The notes under the pieces were generated by a model. That model was not told where the DNA came from. It was given only the letters and a program-made list of their open reading frames with translations, and ran no database searches. Positions 1-9,906 of a DNA stretch of 41,063 nucleotides are shown here, piece after piece (position 1 is the first letter of the stretch; each line of letters begins with the position of its first letter). This DNA is from Stieleria sedimenti. GTDB lineage: Bacteria; Planctomycetota; Planctomycetia; Pirellulales; Pirellulaceae. The stretch covers positions 1 to 41,063 of the forward strand of contig NZ_JANZKV010000115.1 in assembly GCF_025060895.1 (NCBI RefSeq). The letters run 5' to 3'. The position numbers and the translations under genes were made by a program.

Positions 1-20
1 CCATGTGTTTCTTGAGGTTT

Positions 21-91
21 TAGCGGCAGGGCGCGAGCCCTCCGGTTCTTCCTCTCTGCCAAAACACCGAAGGGCTTGCGCCCTACCGCTA
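21..91. repeat. Palindromic repeat, module R (TAGCGG type)
   Basis: A 71-bp near-palindrome. The left arm begins TAGCGGCAGGGCGCGAGCCC and the right arm ends GGGCTTGCGCCCTACCGCTA, about 26 nt each with a few mismatches and a short spacer. The same module recurs at 18393-18586 (interrupted) and 36550-36621. A sister version starting GTTAGCGGAACGGCGCGAGC lies at 21765-21844, 33246-33326 and 38249-38328. It is noncoding and resembles REP/MITE-type repeats; no transposase is nearby. Confidence 0.85.
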
Positions 92-238
92 AAAAATGCT
101 TCAAAGCGTAGCCGTACGCCGGTGCGATCCGGCTGATATCATTCGATCCGGTAGGAACTGCCCATCGCTGGCGTTTTTCAGCTTTCGGTTCGTGCCGAGA
201 CGTTCTTCCAAATCACATTGCAAGGTAGCTGCCCTATC

Positions 239-1296
<1,058 letters not shown>

Positions 1297-1300
<4 letters not shown>

Positions 1301-2214
1301 GCTCCCTGCTCTCGCCCGAAGCGTTGCAGAGTATCAAACGGCTGGACTTGCGCGCCCGGATGGTCGTGCGGGGCTTTCTGCAAGGCTTGCACAGCAGCCC
1401 CTTTCACGGCTTCTCGGTCCAGTTTAGCGAACACCGACGCTACAACCGCGGCGACGACCCCAAGCTGATCGACTGGTTGGTCTACGCCAAGACCGACAAG
1501 TATTTTGTCAAACGCTTTGAATCAGAAACCAACCTGATCGGGTACCTGGTCATCGATCTGTCCAAGTCGATGGGGTTTACCGAAAACCAGTCGATGACCA
1601 AATTCGAGTACGTGACCTGCTTGGCCGCGGCGCTGACGTACTTGATGATCATGCAGCAAGACCCCGTCGGGCTGATTACGTTTGACGAGAAAGTCCACGC
1701 GTCGCTGCCGGCTCGGTCTCGCCGCGGACACATGGGCGACGTCATCGCCAGACTTTCTAACCTCAAGCCCGCCGGTGCCACTGATGTCCCGGCATCGTTG
1801 ACGCAAGTCGCCGCGATGCTGAAACAACACTCGCTGGTGATGCTGTTCAGTGATTTGTGGCCCAGTGACGACGAGGAAAAATCGTGGCAAGAACAAATCG
1901 CAGACGTCGTCTCGGCGCTGGCGCGGCTGCGGCACGCCGGACACGACGTCATCGTCTTCCACGTCCTGGACGCGGCCGAAGTCGAGTTTCCTTATGATGG
2001 TCCGGTTCAATTCACCGATTCTGAATCGGGGCAATCGGTCTCCGTCGACGCGACCGGGTTCCGTGAAGACTATTTAGCCGCCCTCGCCGAATTTCGCGAG
2101 GCCTACCGCGAAGGTTGCAACAAACTGCAAATCGATTACGTCCCGCTGGATACCAGCATGCCGTTTGATACCGCGTTGACGGAGTATCTGACGCAACGGC
2201 AGGGGCGGTTTTAG
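1297..2214 (+). CDS. DUF58 domain protein (VWA-like), MoxR partner
   Basis: DUF58 protein of 305 aa. Seen: the family signature YNRGDDPKLIDWLVYAKTD at about residues 49-67, then a von Willebrand A-like fold with a metal-site motif DLSKS (D87, S89, S91). There is no signal peptide or membrane segment, so it is probably cytoplasmic. It overlaps the MoxR gene by 4 nt. MoxR-DUF58 pairs are usually followed by BatA/BatB-like VWA membrane proteins; here that part is absent and a repeat cluster plus a sulfatase follow. Function is inferred from the family only: a MoxR-assisted complex, possibly in envelope stress or metal-cofactor insertion. Confidence 0.9.
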
Positions 2215-2216
2215 TT

Positions 2217-2397
2217 GGTGGGGGCAAGACGATGGGGGCAAAACGATGAAGAGAAGGTTTGGCAGAATGATCGAGACAAGGAGACAAGGAACGGAGCGAT
2301 CGGGACAAGACGTGCTGCCACCCCATCATCCTGCCACCCCATTGTTTTGCCCCCATTGTTTTGCCCCCCCACTATCCAACCGCTCATCATTCTGCCT
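2217..2397. repeat. Nested GGGGGCAAAACGATG-type inverted repeat cluster
   Basis: Two 14-bp units (ggtgggggcaagac at 2217-2230 and gatgggggcaaaac at 2231-2244) start two bases after the DUF58 stop codon. The complementary units CATTGTTTTGCCCCC follow at 2340-2354 and again from 2354. Inside the pair sits a second inverted repeat, ggcagaatga (2261-2270) against tcattctgcc (about 2387-2396). The region can fold into a long stem and lies directly upstream of the sulfatase start, so it may affect transcription between the two genes. Confidence 0.75.
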
Positions 2398-2403
2398 TCC
2401 ATC

Positions 2404-3882
2404 ATGCCCACCGACGCCCTGATCGGCCGCGCTCTCCGCGCTGCAATCCTTGTTCTGCTGTTCGTTGGTTTCGCGACGCGGTCCGCCGCCGACCCGCCTA
2501 ACGTTCTGTTCATCGCGGTCGATGACTTGGCATCGACACTGGGGTGTTATGGTGATCCGCTGGCGAAGACGCCGAACATCGATCGGCTGGCCGCATCGGG
2601 TGTGTGCTTTTTGAACGCGTACAACCAACTGCCGCTGTGCAATCCGACGCGGGCGTCGATCATGACGGGGCGGCGACCCGACGAGATCGGCGTCTATGAT
2701 TTGGACCGCCACTTCCGCGATCAGTTGCCCGATGTCGTGACGTTGCCGCAAGCGTTCCAGCAACAGAACTACTTCGCCGCGCGCGTCGGCAAGATCTATC
2801 ACTACAACGTTCCCGCATCGATCGGCACCGACGGCTTCGATGATCCGCCCTCGTGGAACCAGACCGTCAATCCGAAGGGACGTGACAAGAGCGACGAAGC
2901 GTTGATCTTCAATGCCGAACCGCATCGCAAGATCAGCGCCGCACTTTCATGGCTTGCCGCCGACGGCCGCGATGAAGAGCAAACCGACGGCATGATCGCC
3001 AGCGAAGCGATTCGGTTGATGGAGGCCAATCGTGACACGCCGTTCTTTCTGGGCGTCGGCTTCTTTCGGCCCCACACGCCCTACGTTGCGCCGAAAAAAT
3101 ACTTCGACTTGTATCCGCTCGACACGGTGTCACTGCCGTATGCACCTCCCGGTGATCGCGACGACATCCCGACCGCCGCCTTCGCACACAATTGCCCGAT
3201 CCCGAACTACAACCTCGATCCCTTGACGCTCCGCAAAGCCACTCAAGCGTATTATGCGTGCGTCTCGTTTGTCGACGCGCAAGTGGGACGGCTGCTCGAT
3301 GCGGTCGAGCGATTGGGATTGGCCGAGAACACGATCGTGGTGTTTTGGAGCGACCACGGGTATCACCTCGGCGAGCACGGCGGGATTTGGCAGAAGCGAA
3401 CCTTGTTCGAACAATCGGCTCGATCACCGTTGATCATTCGCGTTCCCGGAGCGGCGGGCAATGGCCAACCGTGCCGACGCATCGTCGAGTTTGTGGACAT
3501 CTACCCGACGGTTGTCTCCGCCGCGGGAATCGAGGCGCCGCCCAAACTGGCCGGCCGAGATCTGGCCACGTTGCTGGGCGATCCGCTGGCGACATGGAAC
3601 GGCCAAGCGATCACTCAGGTCCTGCGTCCTGCGGATGACCGGTTGGCAACACAAGTGATGGGGTGCAGCATTCGCACCAGCCGCTATCGCTACACCGAAT
3701 GGGCCGAAGGTTCCGCCGGCGTCGAACTCTACGATCATCGGGCCGACCCGATGGAATTTGAGAACCTGGCCATCAAGCCCGATGCAAGGCACCGAGCCGT
3801 GATCGAAGCGTTGCAAGCGGAGCTGCGAAAGAAGGCCAGCGGCAAGATCCCCAGCGTCCCCGTCAATCCCACCAGGCTCTAG
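2404..3882 (+). CDS. Secreted sulfatase (iduronate-2-sulfatase-like)
   Basis: Type I (formylglycine-dependent) sulfatase of 492 aa that would hydrolyse sulfate esters, probably of sulfated polysaccharides, outside the cytoplasm. Seen: a signal peptide (residues 1-29, hydrophobic core [11 protein letters not shown], AxA-like cleavage near SAADPP), metal-binding DD in [11 protein letters not shown] (about 35-45), the sulfatase signature [11 protein letters not shown] with Cys79 to be converted to formylglycine, and the later motif [10 protein letters not shown]. The ATG at 2404 is chosen because it gives the signal peptide; a TTG at 2215 in frame would add 63 residues translated from repeat DNA. 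No sulfatase-maturing enzyme lies in the window. Planctomycetes carry many such genes. The substrate cannot be read from the sequence. Confidence 0.93.
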   Translation: MPTDALIGRALRAAILVLLFVGFATRSAADPPNVLFIAVDDLASTLGCYGDPLAKTPNIDRLAASGVCFLNAYNQLPLCNPTRASIMTGRRPDEIGVYDLDRHFRDQLPDVVTLPQAFQQQNYFAARVGKIYHYNVPASIGTDGFDDPPSWNQTVNPKGRDKSDEALIFNAEPHRKISAALSWLAADGRDEEQTDGMIASEAIRLMEANRDTPFFLGVGFFRPHTPYVAPKKYFDLYPLDTVSLPYAPPGDRDDIPTAAFAHNCPIPNYNLDPLTLRKATQAYYACVSFVDAQVGRLLDAVERLGLAENTIVVFWSDHGYHLGEHGGIWQKRTLFEQSARSPLIIRVPGAAGNGQPCRRIVEFVDIYPTVVSAAGIEAPPKLAGRDLATLLGDPLATWNGQAITQVLRPADDRLATQVMGCSIRTSRYRYTEWAEGSAGVELYDHRADPMEFENLAIKPDARHRAVIEALQAELRKKASGKIPSVPVNPTRL

Positions 3883-3885
3883 GGA

Positions 3886-4079
3886 GTGGCGTAAGCTTCC
3901 AGCTTGCGATCCGGTGGAACAGGCTTTCAGCCTGTCGATCCCAGTGGCGCAAGCTTCCAGCTTGCGGTTAGGTATGTGTTTCGCAGAAGGCGGGAAGCTG
4001 TCGCTTCCCGGGAGGCAAGCTGGAAGCTTACCCCACGTGATACCCAGTGGCGCAAGCTTCCAGCTTGCGATCCCGCGCG
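3886..4079. repeat. AAGCTTCCAGCTTGCG repeat cluster
   Basis: Three direct copies of GTGGCGcAAGCTTCCAGCTT (starting 3886, 3944 and 4047) and one inverted copy (ggcaagctggaagcttaccc, from 4014), plus the related palindromes aggctttcagcct (3921-3933) and gggaagctgtcgcttccc (3992-4009). It starts three bases after the sulfatase stop and ends at the 3' end of the LuxR-type gene. The same units recur at 10582-10666. Each copy is a short stem-loop around AAGCT(T/G). Noncoding. Confidence 0.8.
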
Positions 4080-4859
4080 TCAGCGCGGGATCTGCGAATT
4101 GAAGACGTTCGTCGGCTTGGTTGTGATCGGGGCGACGGGGCCAACGCTGTCGCTGCGTGAGTCGAGCCGAAGTCCTCCGGCGGGCTTAGCCGGCTTGCCC
4201 GCGGGGAAGACCACGTCATGGAGGCTGCCCAAGATCACGACGCGGGTCATCTCGGCGGTGCTGCGCACATTCAGCTGACGGTACGCTTTTTGTCGCTCAC
4301 GCTCGATCGTCTTGACCGACACCTTCAGCTTCGTCGCGATTTGTTTGTTCGGTGCGCCTTCCACGACATAGTCGACGATCTGTCGCTGACGATCCGGCAA
4401 TCCTTGATAAAGCCGATGGCAACGCAAGACATCGAACTGATGCTCGACGAGCGTGCTGAGTCCGATCGCATGCTGGATCGTTTCGATGATCTCGGGCAGT
4501 TCCATCGTGTTGATCGCAACGACGTGTGCGATCCGCGCGACGGCTTCCGAAGCCGCCATGCCGCTCGCTTCATCCAAAACCAAGACGACCGGCGCGACCA
4601 CGTTCTTTTCGAACAACAACTGCTCGATGCTGGTCCATTGCTGAATACGCGGGTCGTAGTCCAAGAGCACGCAAGCGACGTCGCTATCGGCGGCGGCCTG
4701 ATTGATCAGTGAGGTGATGGAAGAAGAGGTTTGGAAACGACAGTTCTCTGCTTGGGCCGCCTGTCCGACCTTCGAGAGCCAGCCGGCGTCCTTGCTGGCC
4801 GCGTACACAGCCGGGCGGGGAGCGGGGGGCAGGCCCATCGGTGTTTCGTGTTGGTTCAT
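4080..4859 (-). CDS. LuxR/FixJ-type transcription regulator with atypical receiver
   Basis: Two-domain regulator of about 259 aa. The C-terminal HTH_LuxR domain is clear (about residues 155-212: LPDRQRQIVDYVVEGAPNKQ then the recognition segment VSVKTIERERQKAY). The N-terminal 130 residues look like a receiver fold: there is an Asp in the expected strand (D67 in VLLDYDP), but the N-terminal acidic pair and the conserved Lys (here INTMELPE) are not visible, so phosphorylation is doubtful. ATG codons at 4862 and 4859 are both possible; GAAGGCG upstream is a suitable ribosome site. No kinase is adjacent. It is divergent from the oxidoreductase at 5236, and the intervening region has operator-like repeats. 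Confidence 0.85.
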   Translation of the reverse strand: MNQHETPMGLPPAPRPAVYAASKDAGWLSKVGQAAQAENCRFQTSSSITSLINQAAADSDVACVLLDYDPRIQQWTSIEQLLFEKNVVAPVVLVLDEASGMAASEAVARIAHVVAINTMELPEIIETIQHAIGLSTLVEHQFDVLRCHRLYQGLPDRQRQIVDYVVEGAPNKQIATKLKVSVKTIERERQKAYRQLNVRSTAEMTRVVILGSLHDVVFPAGKPAKPAGGLRLDSRSDSVGPVAPITTKPTNVFNSQIPR

Positions 4860-4862
4860 CAT

Positions 4863-5235
4863 CAATTCGCCTTCGTGCGTTGGCGTCGTTGGTGGCGGCG
4901 GAAAACATTCACAACCGCGTAAGGAATTTGCTCATCACCAGTTGCATCGGCTTGTATGAGTGTTCGCCCTCACCCACCGCGAGGGCGTGTCATACGCGGG
5001 TGTTATTTGGCACACGCGCACATCACGCAGTGTCAAACACGCATGCGTGATCCACGCATGTGGGTCGCCGCAAACGGCGCAATATTCACCTGGCGACGGA
5101 GCGGGGAGCGGGGAGTACCGAGTACCGATGTATTCAGCCGCCCATTTTTCTGCCGTCCCCACACCTGGAACCGCCGGCGCGAACGCGACACACTGTGTGG
5201 CGTGGTTTCAATTTCCAACGCGTTGCGGATGACCG
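4863..5235. promoter_or_regulatory. Divergent intergenic region with CACGCA/TGCGTG palindromes
   Basis: This 373-bp region has no convincing gene. At 5011-5062 it holds a dense cluster of CACGC-type motifs: cacgc at 5013, cacgca at 5024, the perfect palindrome CACGCATGCGTG at 5038-5049, and cacgca again at 5053. ATCACGCA (5022-5029) and TGCGTGAT (5044-5051) form an inverted repeat. The placement between a LuxR-type regulator and a divergent enzyme gene suggests operators, but this is an inference. Confidence 0.4.
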
Positions 5236-6432
5236 ATGGCTGAGTTTCGAACGGTGGTGGTGGGGACCGGCTTTATCGGGCCGGTTCATGTGGAAGCGTT
5301 GCGGCGCGCCGGGGTGCAGGTTGCCGGCATCGTGGGGTCGACGCCGGCAAAATCACGGTCAGCTTGCGAGCGTCTGGGACTGCCGACGGAGTTCAGCTCC
5401 TTTGAAGACGCGTTGGGTGATCCGTCGATCGATTGCATCCATCTGACGACTCCCAACCGGTTTCACTTTGACCAAGCCAAGGCGGTGCTGCAGGCGGGCA
5501 AGCATGTCGTCTGCGAAAAGCCACTGGCCATGAACTCGACCGAGTCTGGTGAACTGGTTCGCATCGCCAGGGAGAGCGGACGCGCCGCGGCGGTGGCCTA
5601 CAACATCCGGTTCTATCCGTTGTGCCACGAAGCGGCTGCGCGGGTCCGCAACGACACGCTGGGAAACCTGCTGCACGTCACCGGTTCCTACGTCCAAGAC
5701 TGGCTGCTCAAGGAAACCGATTTCAATTGGCGCGTGCTGGCTGCCGACGGCGGGGAATTGAGAGCCGTCGCTGACATCGGCACGCACTGGCTGGACTTGA
5801 TCCAGTTCATCACCGGCCGATACATCACATCCGTCTGCGCCGATCTTCGAACGGTCCATCCGACTCGGCAGCGGCCGACCGGCTCGGTGGAAACCTATTC
5901 CGGTAGCGCGAACAGCGACGGCCCACCAACCGCGGCGGCAAGCGAACCGGTGGAGGTCACGACCGAAGATTGCGGCGCGATCCTGTTGCGGTTCGCCGGC
6001 GGGGCAAACGGTTGCCTTTGGGTCTCACAAACGACGGCCGGCAAAAAGAATTGCCTCCGCTACGAGCTGGCCGGTGCCAAGCAATCCTTGGCCTGGAACA
6101 GTGAGTCGCCCAATCTGTTGGAGATCGGAAGCCGGGATGGGGCCAGCGCGTGCCTGGTCCGTGACCCGGCACTGATGGATGCTTCGGCCGCGGCGATCTC
6201 AAGCTATCCCGGCGGTCACAACGAAGGATTCCCCGACACCTTCAAGCAATTGTTTCGTTGCTTCTACGGTTCGATCGCCAACGGCGAGGTGTCCGAACCG
6301 GCGCCGTACCCGACGTTCCTGGACGGGCACCGCGAAATCTTGCTCTGTGAAGCGATCTTGAAGAGTCACCGCGAGCGACGATGGGTCGATGTCGCGGGTG
6401 ATGATGGATCAGATCAGGTGATCGTGAGATAG
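5236..6432 (+). CDS. Gfo/Idh/MocA family oxidoreductase (cytoplasmic)
   Basis: NAD(P)-dependent sugar or cyclitol dehydrogenase-like protein of 398 aa. Seen: Rossmann glycine motif VVVGTGFIG at the N-terminus (residues 7-15), TTPNRFHFDQA (about 73-83), the catalytic-region motif CEKPLAMNS (about 94-102), and the second-domain motif ADIGTHWLDL (about 179-188). It has no signal peptide, unlike the Tat-type family member at 34815-36224. It is followed at 6440-6466 by a stem-loop shared with the convergent rpmA. The substrate is not predictable; family members oxidise sugars, inositols or their phosphates. Confidence 0.9.
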   Translation: MAEFRTVVVGTGFIGPVHVEALRRAGVQVAGIVGSTPAKSRSACERLGLPTEFSSFEDALGDPSIDCIHLTTPNRFHFDQAKAVLQAGKHVVCEKPLAMNSTESGELVRIARESGRAAAVAYNIRFYPLCHEAAARVRNDTLGNLLHVTGSYVQDWLLKETDFNWRVLAADGGELRAVADIGTHWLDLIQFITGRYITSVCADLRTVHPTRQRPTGSVETYSGSANSDGPPTAAASEPVEVTTEDCGAILLRFAGGANGCLWVSQTTAGKKNCLRYELAGAKQSLAWNSESPNLLEIGSRDGASACLVRDPALMDASAAAISSYPGGHNEGFPDTFKQLFRCFYGSIANGEVSEPAPYPTFLDGHREILLCEAILKSHRERRWVDVAGDDGSDQVIVR

Positions 6433-6439
6433 GTGTTGA

Positions 6440-6466
6440 AGCCTGTCGGCTCGGCGCTGACAGGCT
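6440..6466. terminator. Stem-loop between convergent genes
   Basis: AGCCTGTC (6440-6447) and GACAGGCT (6459-6466) form a perfect 8-bp stem with an 11-nt loop, between the stop of the oxidoreductase (6432) and the stop of rpmA (6487). There is no U-run, so a terminator or processing role is tentative. It also resembles the aggctttcagcct stem at 3921-3933, so it may simply be one of the dispersed repeats. Confidence 0.4.
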
Positions 6467-6486
6467 GGAAGCCTCTCCCACTTGGG

Positions 6487-6732
6487 CTACGCCGAGACGA
6501 CGTTGATGCGACGGCCTTTCTGATCGAATTCAACTTTTCCGTCGACCAGCGCGAACAGGGTGTAATCATTGCCCTGGCCGACTCCGCGACCGGCCCGCCA
6601 GCGGGTGCCGCACTGACGGATCAGGATGTTGCCTGCGTTGACCGCTTCGCCGCCGAATTTTTTGACGCCACGACGTTGCGCGTTGGAATCACGGCCGTTG
6701 CGGCTGGATCCCTGACCTTTCTTATGTGCCAT
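6487..6732 (-). CDS. rpmA: Ribosomal protein bL27
   Basis: Large-subunit ribosomal protein L27, 81 aa (usual 80-90), which lies near the peptidyl-transferase centre. The N-terminus [20 protein letters not shown] and the segment [14 protein letters not shown] are typical of the family. The ATG at 6732 has AGGTCA about 7 nt upstream. In most bacteria rpmA follows rplU (L21); no rplU is present here, so the gene is separated from its usual partner. The 520 bp upstream contains only repeats. Confidence 0.95.
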   Translation of the reverse strand: MAHKKGQGSSRNGRDSNAQRRGVKKFGGEAVNAGNILIRQCGTRWRAGRGVGQGNDYTLFALVDGKVEFDQKGRRINVVSA

Positions 6733-7255
6733 CTGATTGACCTGAATCGTTGAGTTTTTTAGGGGTCCAGGAGAATATCGACAGTTCCCCGCGACTTCAA
6801 CCCGTTTCCGGGGGCAGAATGGCGCAGATTTTGCCGAGAACGTCGCTTCGATGCCTCGTCAGGCGTGCCGTTTTCCCCAGTCACCCTCCCTGGCAGGGAG
6901 GGTCGAGCGGGGCGAGGGGAGGGGCGATTGGTTGCCGCTGAGCGATTCCGAGCCACATCGACCCTCCCAGGGACGTCGATTGGATAACTGTCGGAGTTGA
7001 TCGTAGCAGAAGTCGCCAAGACTTTCGCGGCGCCGGCCCTCTCTGGTGTTTGCTTGCTGCGCAAACGCCGTCTCTCCCAGAGGGAGAGAATCTAAATGGG
7101 TTACACATCCTGCAGTAAGAGAATCGACGTCCAGAGGGAGGGTGACTTCAAGTCTTGCGACTTGTGTAGACACCAATGCCCAGCGGGAGCGTGACGAGAA
7201 CGCTTTCATTTCAACGACAAGAAAACTGCACGGGCTCTCAAGAGGGCGGCTTGTC
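6733..7255. other. Noncoding region with CCCTCCC-type repeats
   Basis: About 520 bp without a supportable gene between rpmA and proA. It contains a palindrome CACCCTCCCTGGCAGGGAGG (about 6891-6910) followed by GTCGAGCGGGGCGAGGGGAG, and a looser copy around 7075-7145 (tctcccagagggagag, then gagggagggtgacttcaag). The same words recur at 34636-34770. The region should also hold the rpmA promoter, but I cannot pick it out. Confidence 0.5.
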
Positions 7256-8533
7256 TCAGGTCCGGATCTGGCCGTCACCCTTGACGATGTACTTGTAGGT
7301 CGTCAACTCGCGCAATCCACAGGGGCCACGGGCGTGAAATTTGTCGGTGGAGATTCCGATTTCCGCTCCCAGCCCGAAAACGCCGCCGTCGTTGAAACGC
7401 GTGCTCGCGTTGACCATCACGGCGGAGCTGTCCACGCCTGCGGTGAACGCCTCGGCCGCTGCCAGATCGCTGGTCACGATGGCATCGGTGTGGTGGGATC
7501 CGTACCGATTGATGTGTCCGATCGCCTCGTCGACGGATTTGACCACGGCAACACTGATGATCGGCCCCAGGTACTCCGTCCCCCAGTCGGCTTCGCTGGC
7601 GGGCACGCTGCCGGGAATCAGCTCCGCGGCCGCCTGATCGGCGCGAATCTCCACCGATTCGGCTTGCAGACGCTTGGCAATGACAGGCAGCGCCGTGGGG
7701 GCAATCGATTCGTGGACCAACAGCGATTCGCAGGCGTTGCAAACTCCCATCCGTTGGCATTTCGCGTTGTGAACGATCTTGCTGGCCATTTCGATGTCGG
7801 CCGACTGGTCGACGTAAACGTGGCAGTTTCCGTCGAAGTGCTTGATCACGGGCATCGTGGCTTCGGCGGTGACGCGGCGGATCAGCCCCTCGCCGCCGCG
7901 TGGGATGGCCACATCGATCGACTCATGAAGCGAGAGGAACTCGCCGACCGCGGCCCGATCGGTCGTCGAAACCAGTTGGACGGCCGCCGCGGGCAAGCCG
8001 CAGTTTTCTGCCGTGGCGGTCAGCAGGTCGACGATGGCGCGGCTGCTGTGGATCGCTTCTTTTCCGCCACGTAGGATCACCGCGTTTCCGCTCTTGACGC
8101 AGATCGCCGCAGCGTCGGCGGTGACGTTGGGGCGGCTTTCATAGATGAAGAACACCACGCCCAGCGGAACCCGTTTTTTCAGTATTTGCAGCCCTCCGGG
8201 GCGGGTGAAGCCGTCTAGAACCTCGCCCACCGGATCGGCCAACATGCTGATTTCGCGGAGCGCCGTCGCGATCGCACCGATGCGGTCCGGATTCAGTCTC
8301 AACCGATCCACGGCCGCATCGGTCAATCCGTATCCCGGCGCGGTGGCCAGATCCAATGCGTTGGCCGCGATGATCTGGTCGGCCGAATCGACCAAGGCGT
8401 CGGCCGATTCATTTAACCAGCGGTTCTTGATCTCCGCATCCAGGGTCGCCAGTTCCGCAGAGGCTTGTTTGGCGCGTTGCGCGGTGTCGCGGCAGTACGC
8501 GGCGAGGTCGAGAGTTGGCGCGGCCGTGTTCAT
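7256..8533 (-). CDS. proA: Gamma-glutamyl phosphate reductase
   Basis: ProA reduces L-glutamate 5-phosphate to glutamate 5-semialdehyde with NADPH, the second step of proline synthesis. It is a 425-aa member of the aldehyde dehydrogenase superfamily (usual 410-430). Seen: KRVPLGVVFFIYESRPNVT (NADP-binding region), KSGNAVILRGGKEA, and the catalytic-Cys region QRMGVCNACESLLVHES. The ATG at 8533 fits the family start; no good ribosome site is visible. No proB is adjacent, so proline genes are scattered here. The gene ends at 7256, where a noncoding repeat region begins. Confidence 0.95.
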   Translation of the reverse strand: MNTAAPTLDLAAYCRDTAQRAKQASAELATLDAEIKNRWLNESADALVDSADQIIAANALDLATAPGYGLTDAAVDRLRLNPDRIGAIATALREISMLADPVGEVLDGFTRPGGLQILKKRVPLGVVFFIYESRPNVTADAAAICVKSGNAVILRGGKEAIHSSRAIVDLLTATAENCGLPAAAVQLVSTTDRAAVGEFLSLHESIDVAIPRGGEGLIRRVTAEATMPVIKHFDGNCHVYVDQSADIEMASKIVHNAKCQRMGVCNACESLLVHESIAPTALPVIAKRLQAESVEIRADQAAAELIPGSVPASEADWGTEYLGPIISVAVVKSVDEAIGHINRYGSHHTDAIVTSDLAAAEAFTAGVDSSAVMVNASTRFNDGGVFGLGAEIGISTDKFHARGPCGLRELTTYKYIVKGDGQIRT

Positions 8534-8686
8534 GGACGTGAAAATGTGATGAAAGAAAGGAATGAATCACGCGATCGTGGGTCGGAACACTATCACCATA
8601 GCCAAACTGTGCCGAGAAGGAACCTCCATTGGCCGGCACGTCGATTCGCCGCAGGACGCCACCGCTGTCACTTGGAGTCTTGCTCG

Positions 8687-8715
8687 TTGACGACTGGCGG
8701 CGACACCGATACCGT
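8687..8715 (+). promoter_or_regulatory. Possible sigma-70-like promoter for the YmdB-type gene
   Basis: TTGACG (8687-8692) and TACCGT (8710-8715) are separated by 17 nt and lie about 90 nt upstream of the ATG at 8807. This is a match to general bacterial consensus only; planctomycete promoters are poorly defined. A GC-rich imperfect palindrome (CTGCCGGTAGGGGCGGCCCC and following bases, 8722-8751) lies between it and the gene. Confidence 0.3.
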
Positions 8716-8806
8716 TTGACCCTGCCGGTAGGGGCGGCCCCCTGCCGTGCAGTCGACGTCCGCACTTTTCCAACCCGCAGCTCCAACCCGCAGCGATTCG
8801 GCCGGT

Positions 8807-9592
8807 ATGAAATTCCTATTCCTTGGAGACATCGTAGGAAAACCCGGCATGAATGCGGTGCTGCAAAACACGCAGCGGATCCGCGAAGAGTTGGACCTGG
8901 ACTACGTGATCGCCAATGCCGAAAACGCTTCAGACGGTTCGGGATTGATGCCGAAACAATTTGAGCGGTTGATCGACAGCGGCATCGACGGGGTCACCCT
9001 CGGCGATCATATCTTCCGCCGCAAAGAGATCGTCACCACGCTGGAAAAAAGCGATCGCATCGTCAAACCGGCCAACTACCCCGACGAAGCCTCCGGCCGC
9101 CGCTGGACGCTGATCAAGCGAAGCGGGCGCCGACCCCTGGCGATCGTCTCCATCATGGGACGCGTTTTCATGCGGCCGGTGGACTGTCCCTTCAAAGCAC
9201 TCGATGAAGTGCTCGCCGAGATCGAACCGCATACCGATCAGATTTTGGTCGACGTGCACGCCGAAGCCACCAGCGACAAGCAGTGCCTCGGCAGATACCT
9301 GGACGGCAAAGTCACCGCCGTACTTGGCACGCACACCCACGTCCCCACCGCGGATACCTGCATCCTTCCCGGTCGAACCGCGTTTCAATGTGATGTCGGG
9401 ATGTGCGGTCCCTACGAAAGTATCATCGGAAGAGACATTGAACGGGTCACCCACACGACTCGCACCGCAGAACCCTGTCACTTTCACGTCGCGACCGGTG
9501 ATGTCCGACTGTGTGGTGCGATCGTCGAATCCGACGCCGATGGCCGGGCGGTGAAGGTCGAACGTTTCGAACAGCGCGTGATCGTCAATTAG
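8807..9592 (+). CDS. YmdB-family metallophosphoesterase (TIGR00282)
   Basis: A 261-aa protein of the YmdB family, whose Bacillus member is a 2',3'-cyclic-nucleotide 2'-phosphodiesterase acting in RNA metabolism and cell fate. Seen: N-terminal metal motif FLGDIVGKPG (about residues 5-14), NAENAS (about 38-43), GDHIFRRKEI, VDVHAEATSDK, and the C-terminal metal motif LGTHTHVPTADT. The ATG at 8807 is chosen because MKFLFLGDIVGKPG aligns with the normal family start; an upstream in-frame start at 8747 adds 20 residues that do not look like the family. It stands alone, with proA divergent. Confidence 0.9.
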   Translation: MKFLFLGDIVGKPGMNAVLQNTQRIREELDLDYVIANAENASDGSGLMPKQFERLIDSGIDGVTLGDHIFRRKEIVTTLEKSDRIVKPANYPDEASGRRWTLIKRSGRRPLAIVSIMGRVFMRPVDCPFKALDEVLAEIEPHTDQILVDVHAEATSDKQCLGRYLDGKVTAVLGTHTHVPTADTCILPGRTAFQCDVGMCGPYESIIGRDIERVTHTTRTAEPCHFHVATGDVRLCGAIVESDADGRAVKVERFEQRVIVN

Positions 9593-9640
9593 ACGAAACG
9601 GAAAAGCCACCGTCTGGTGACGGGAACTCCAACGGGCGTT

Positions 9641-9691
9641 CGGACAGCGCCTCGTTTCGGAGAGCGCCTCGTTTCGGACAGCGCCTAGTTG
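9641..9691. repeat. 17-bp tandem repeat, three copies, at the BON gene stop
   Basis: Units cggacagcgcctcgttt (9641-9657), cggagagcgcctcgttt (9658-9674) and cggacagcgcctagttg (9675-9691). The third unit contains the stop codon of the BON-domain gene (9685-9687), so the array starts inside its last codons and continues into the 3' flank. Confidence 0.9.
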
Positions 9692-9906
9692 TGAACGTCC
9701 ACGTGGTTGACCACTTGCAACGACCCGGCGACGGGCAACACCGCCTCTTGGGCCAACTGCTTGTGATAGAAGCTGCGAACCTTGCCGCGAAGCCGCAGCT
9801 CATTGGAATCCTCATCCACGCGGAGTGCACGAAGTTCTTGAACCGAGCTTTTCGCAAGAAGCGCTGAAGCCGCCGTGACGATCTCTTGGGCTTGCATCGT
9901 TGTCAT
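9685..9906 (-). CDS. Small BON-domain protein
   Basis: A 73-aa protein consisting essentially of one BON domain, a fold that tends to associate with membranes or peptidoglycan and occurs in OsmY-like stress proteins. Seen: the pattern LRALRVDEDSNELRLRGKVR then SFYHKQLAQEAVLPVAGS and the terminal VVNHVDVHN, matching the alternating strand-helix of BON with its conserved Gly in RGKV. There is no signal peptide when it starts at the ATG at 9906; an in-frame start at 9954 would add 16 residues without making one. The last codons and stop lie in a 17-bp tandem repeat. Convergent with the YmdB-type gene. Confidence 0.75.
   Translation of the reverse strand: MTTMQAQEIVTAASALLAKSSVQELRALRVDEDSNELRLRGKVRSFYHKQLAQEAVLPVAGSLQVVNHVDVHN

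Noticed and set aside
3904-4278. Rightward frame (124 codons) within the AAGCTT repeat cluster
   Set aside because: Encoded by repeat DNA and antisense to the 3' end of the LuxR-type gene.
7046-8074. Rightward frame (342 codons) opposite proA and through repeats
   Set aside because: Antisense to ProA and continues through repeat DNA; no domain.
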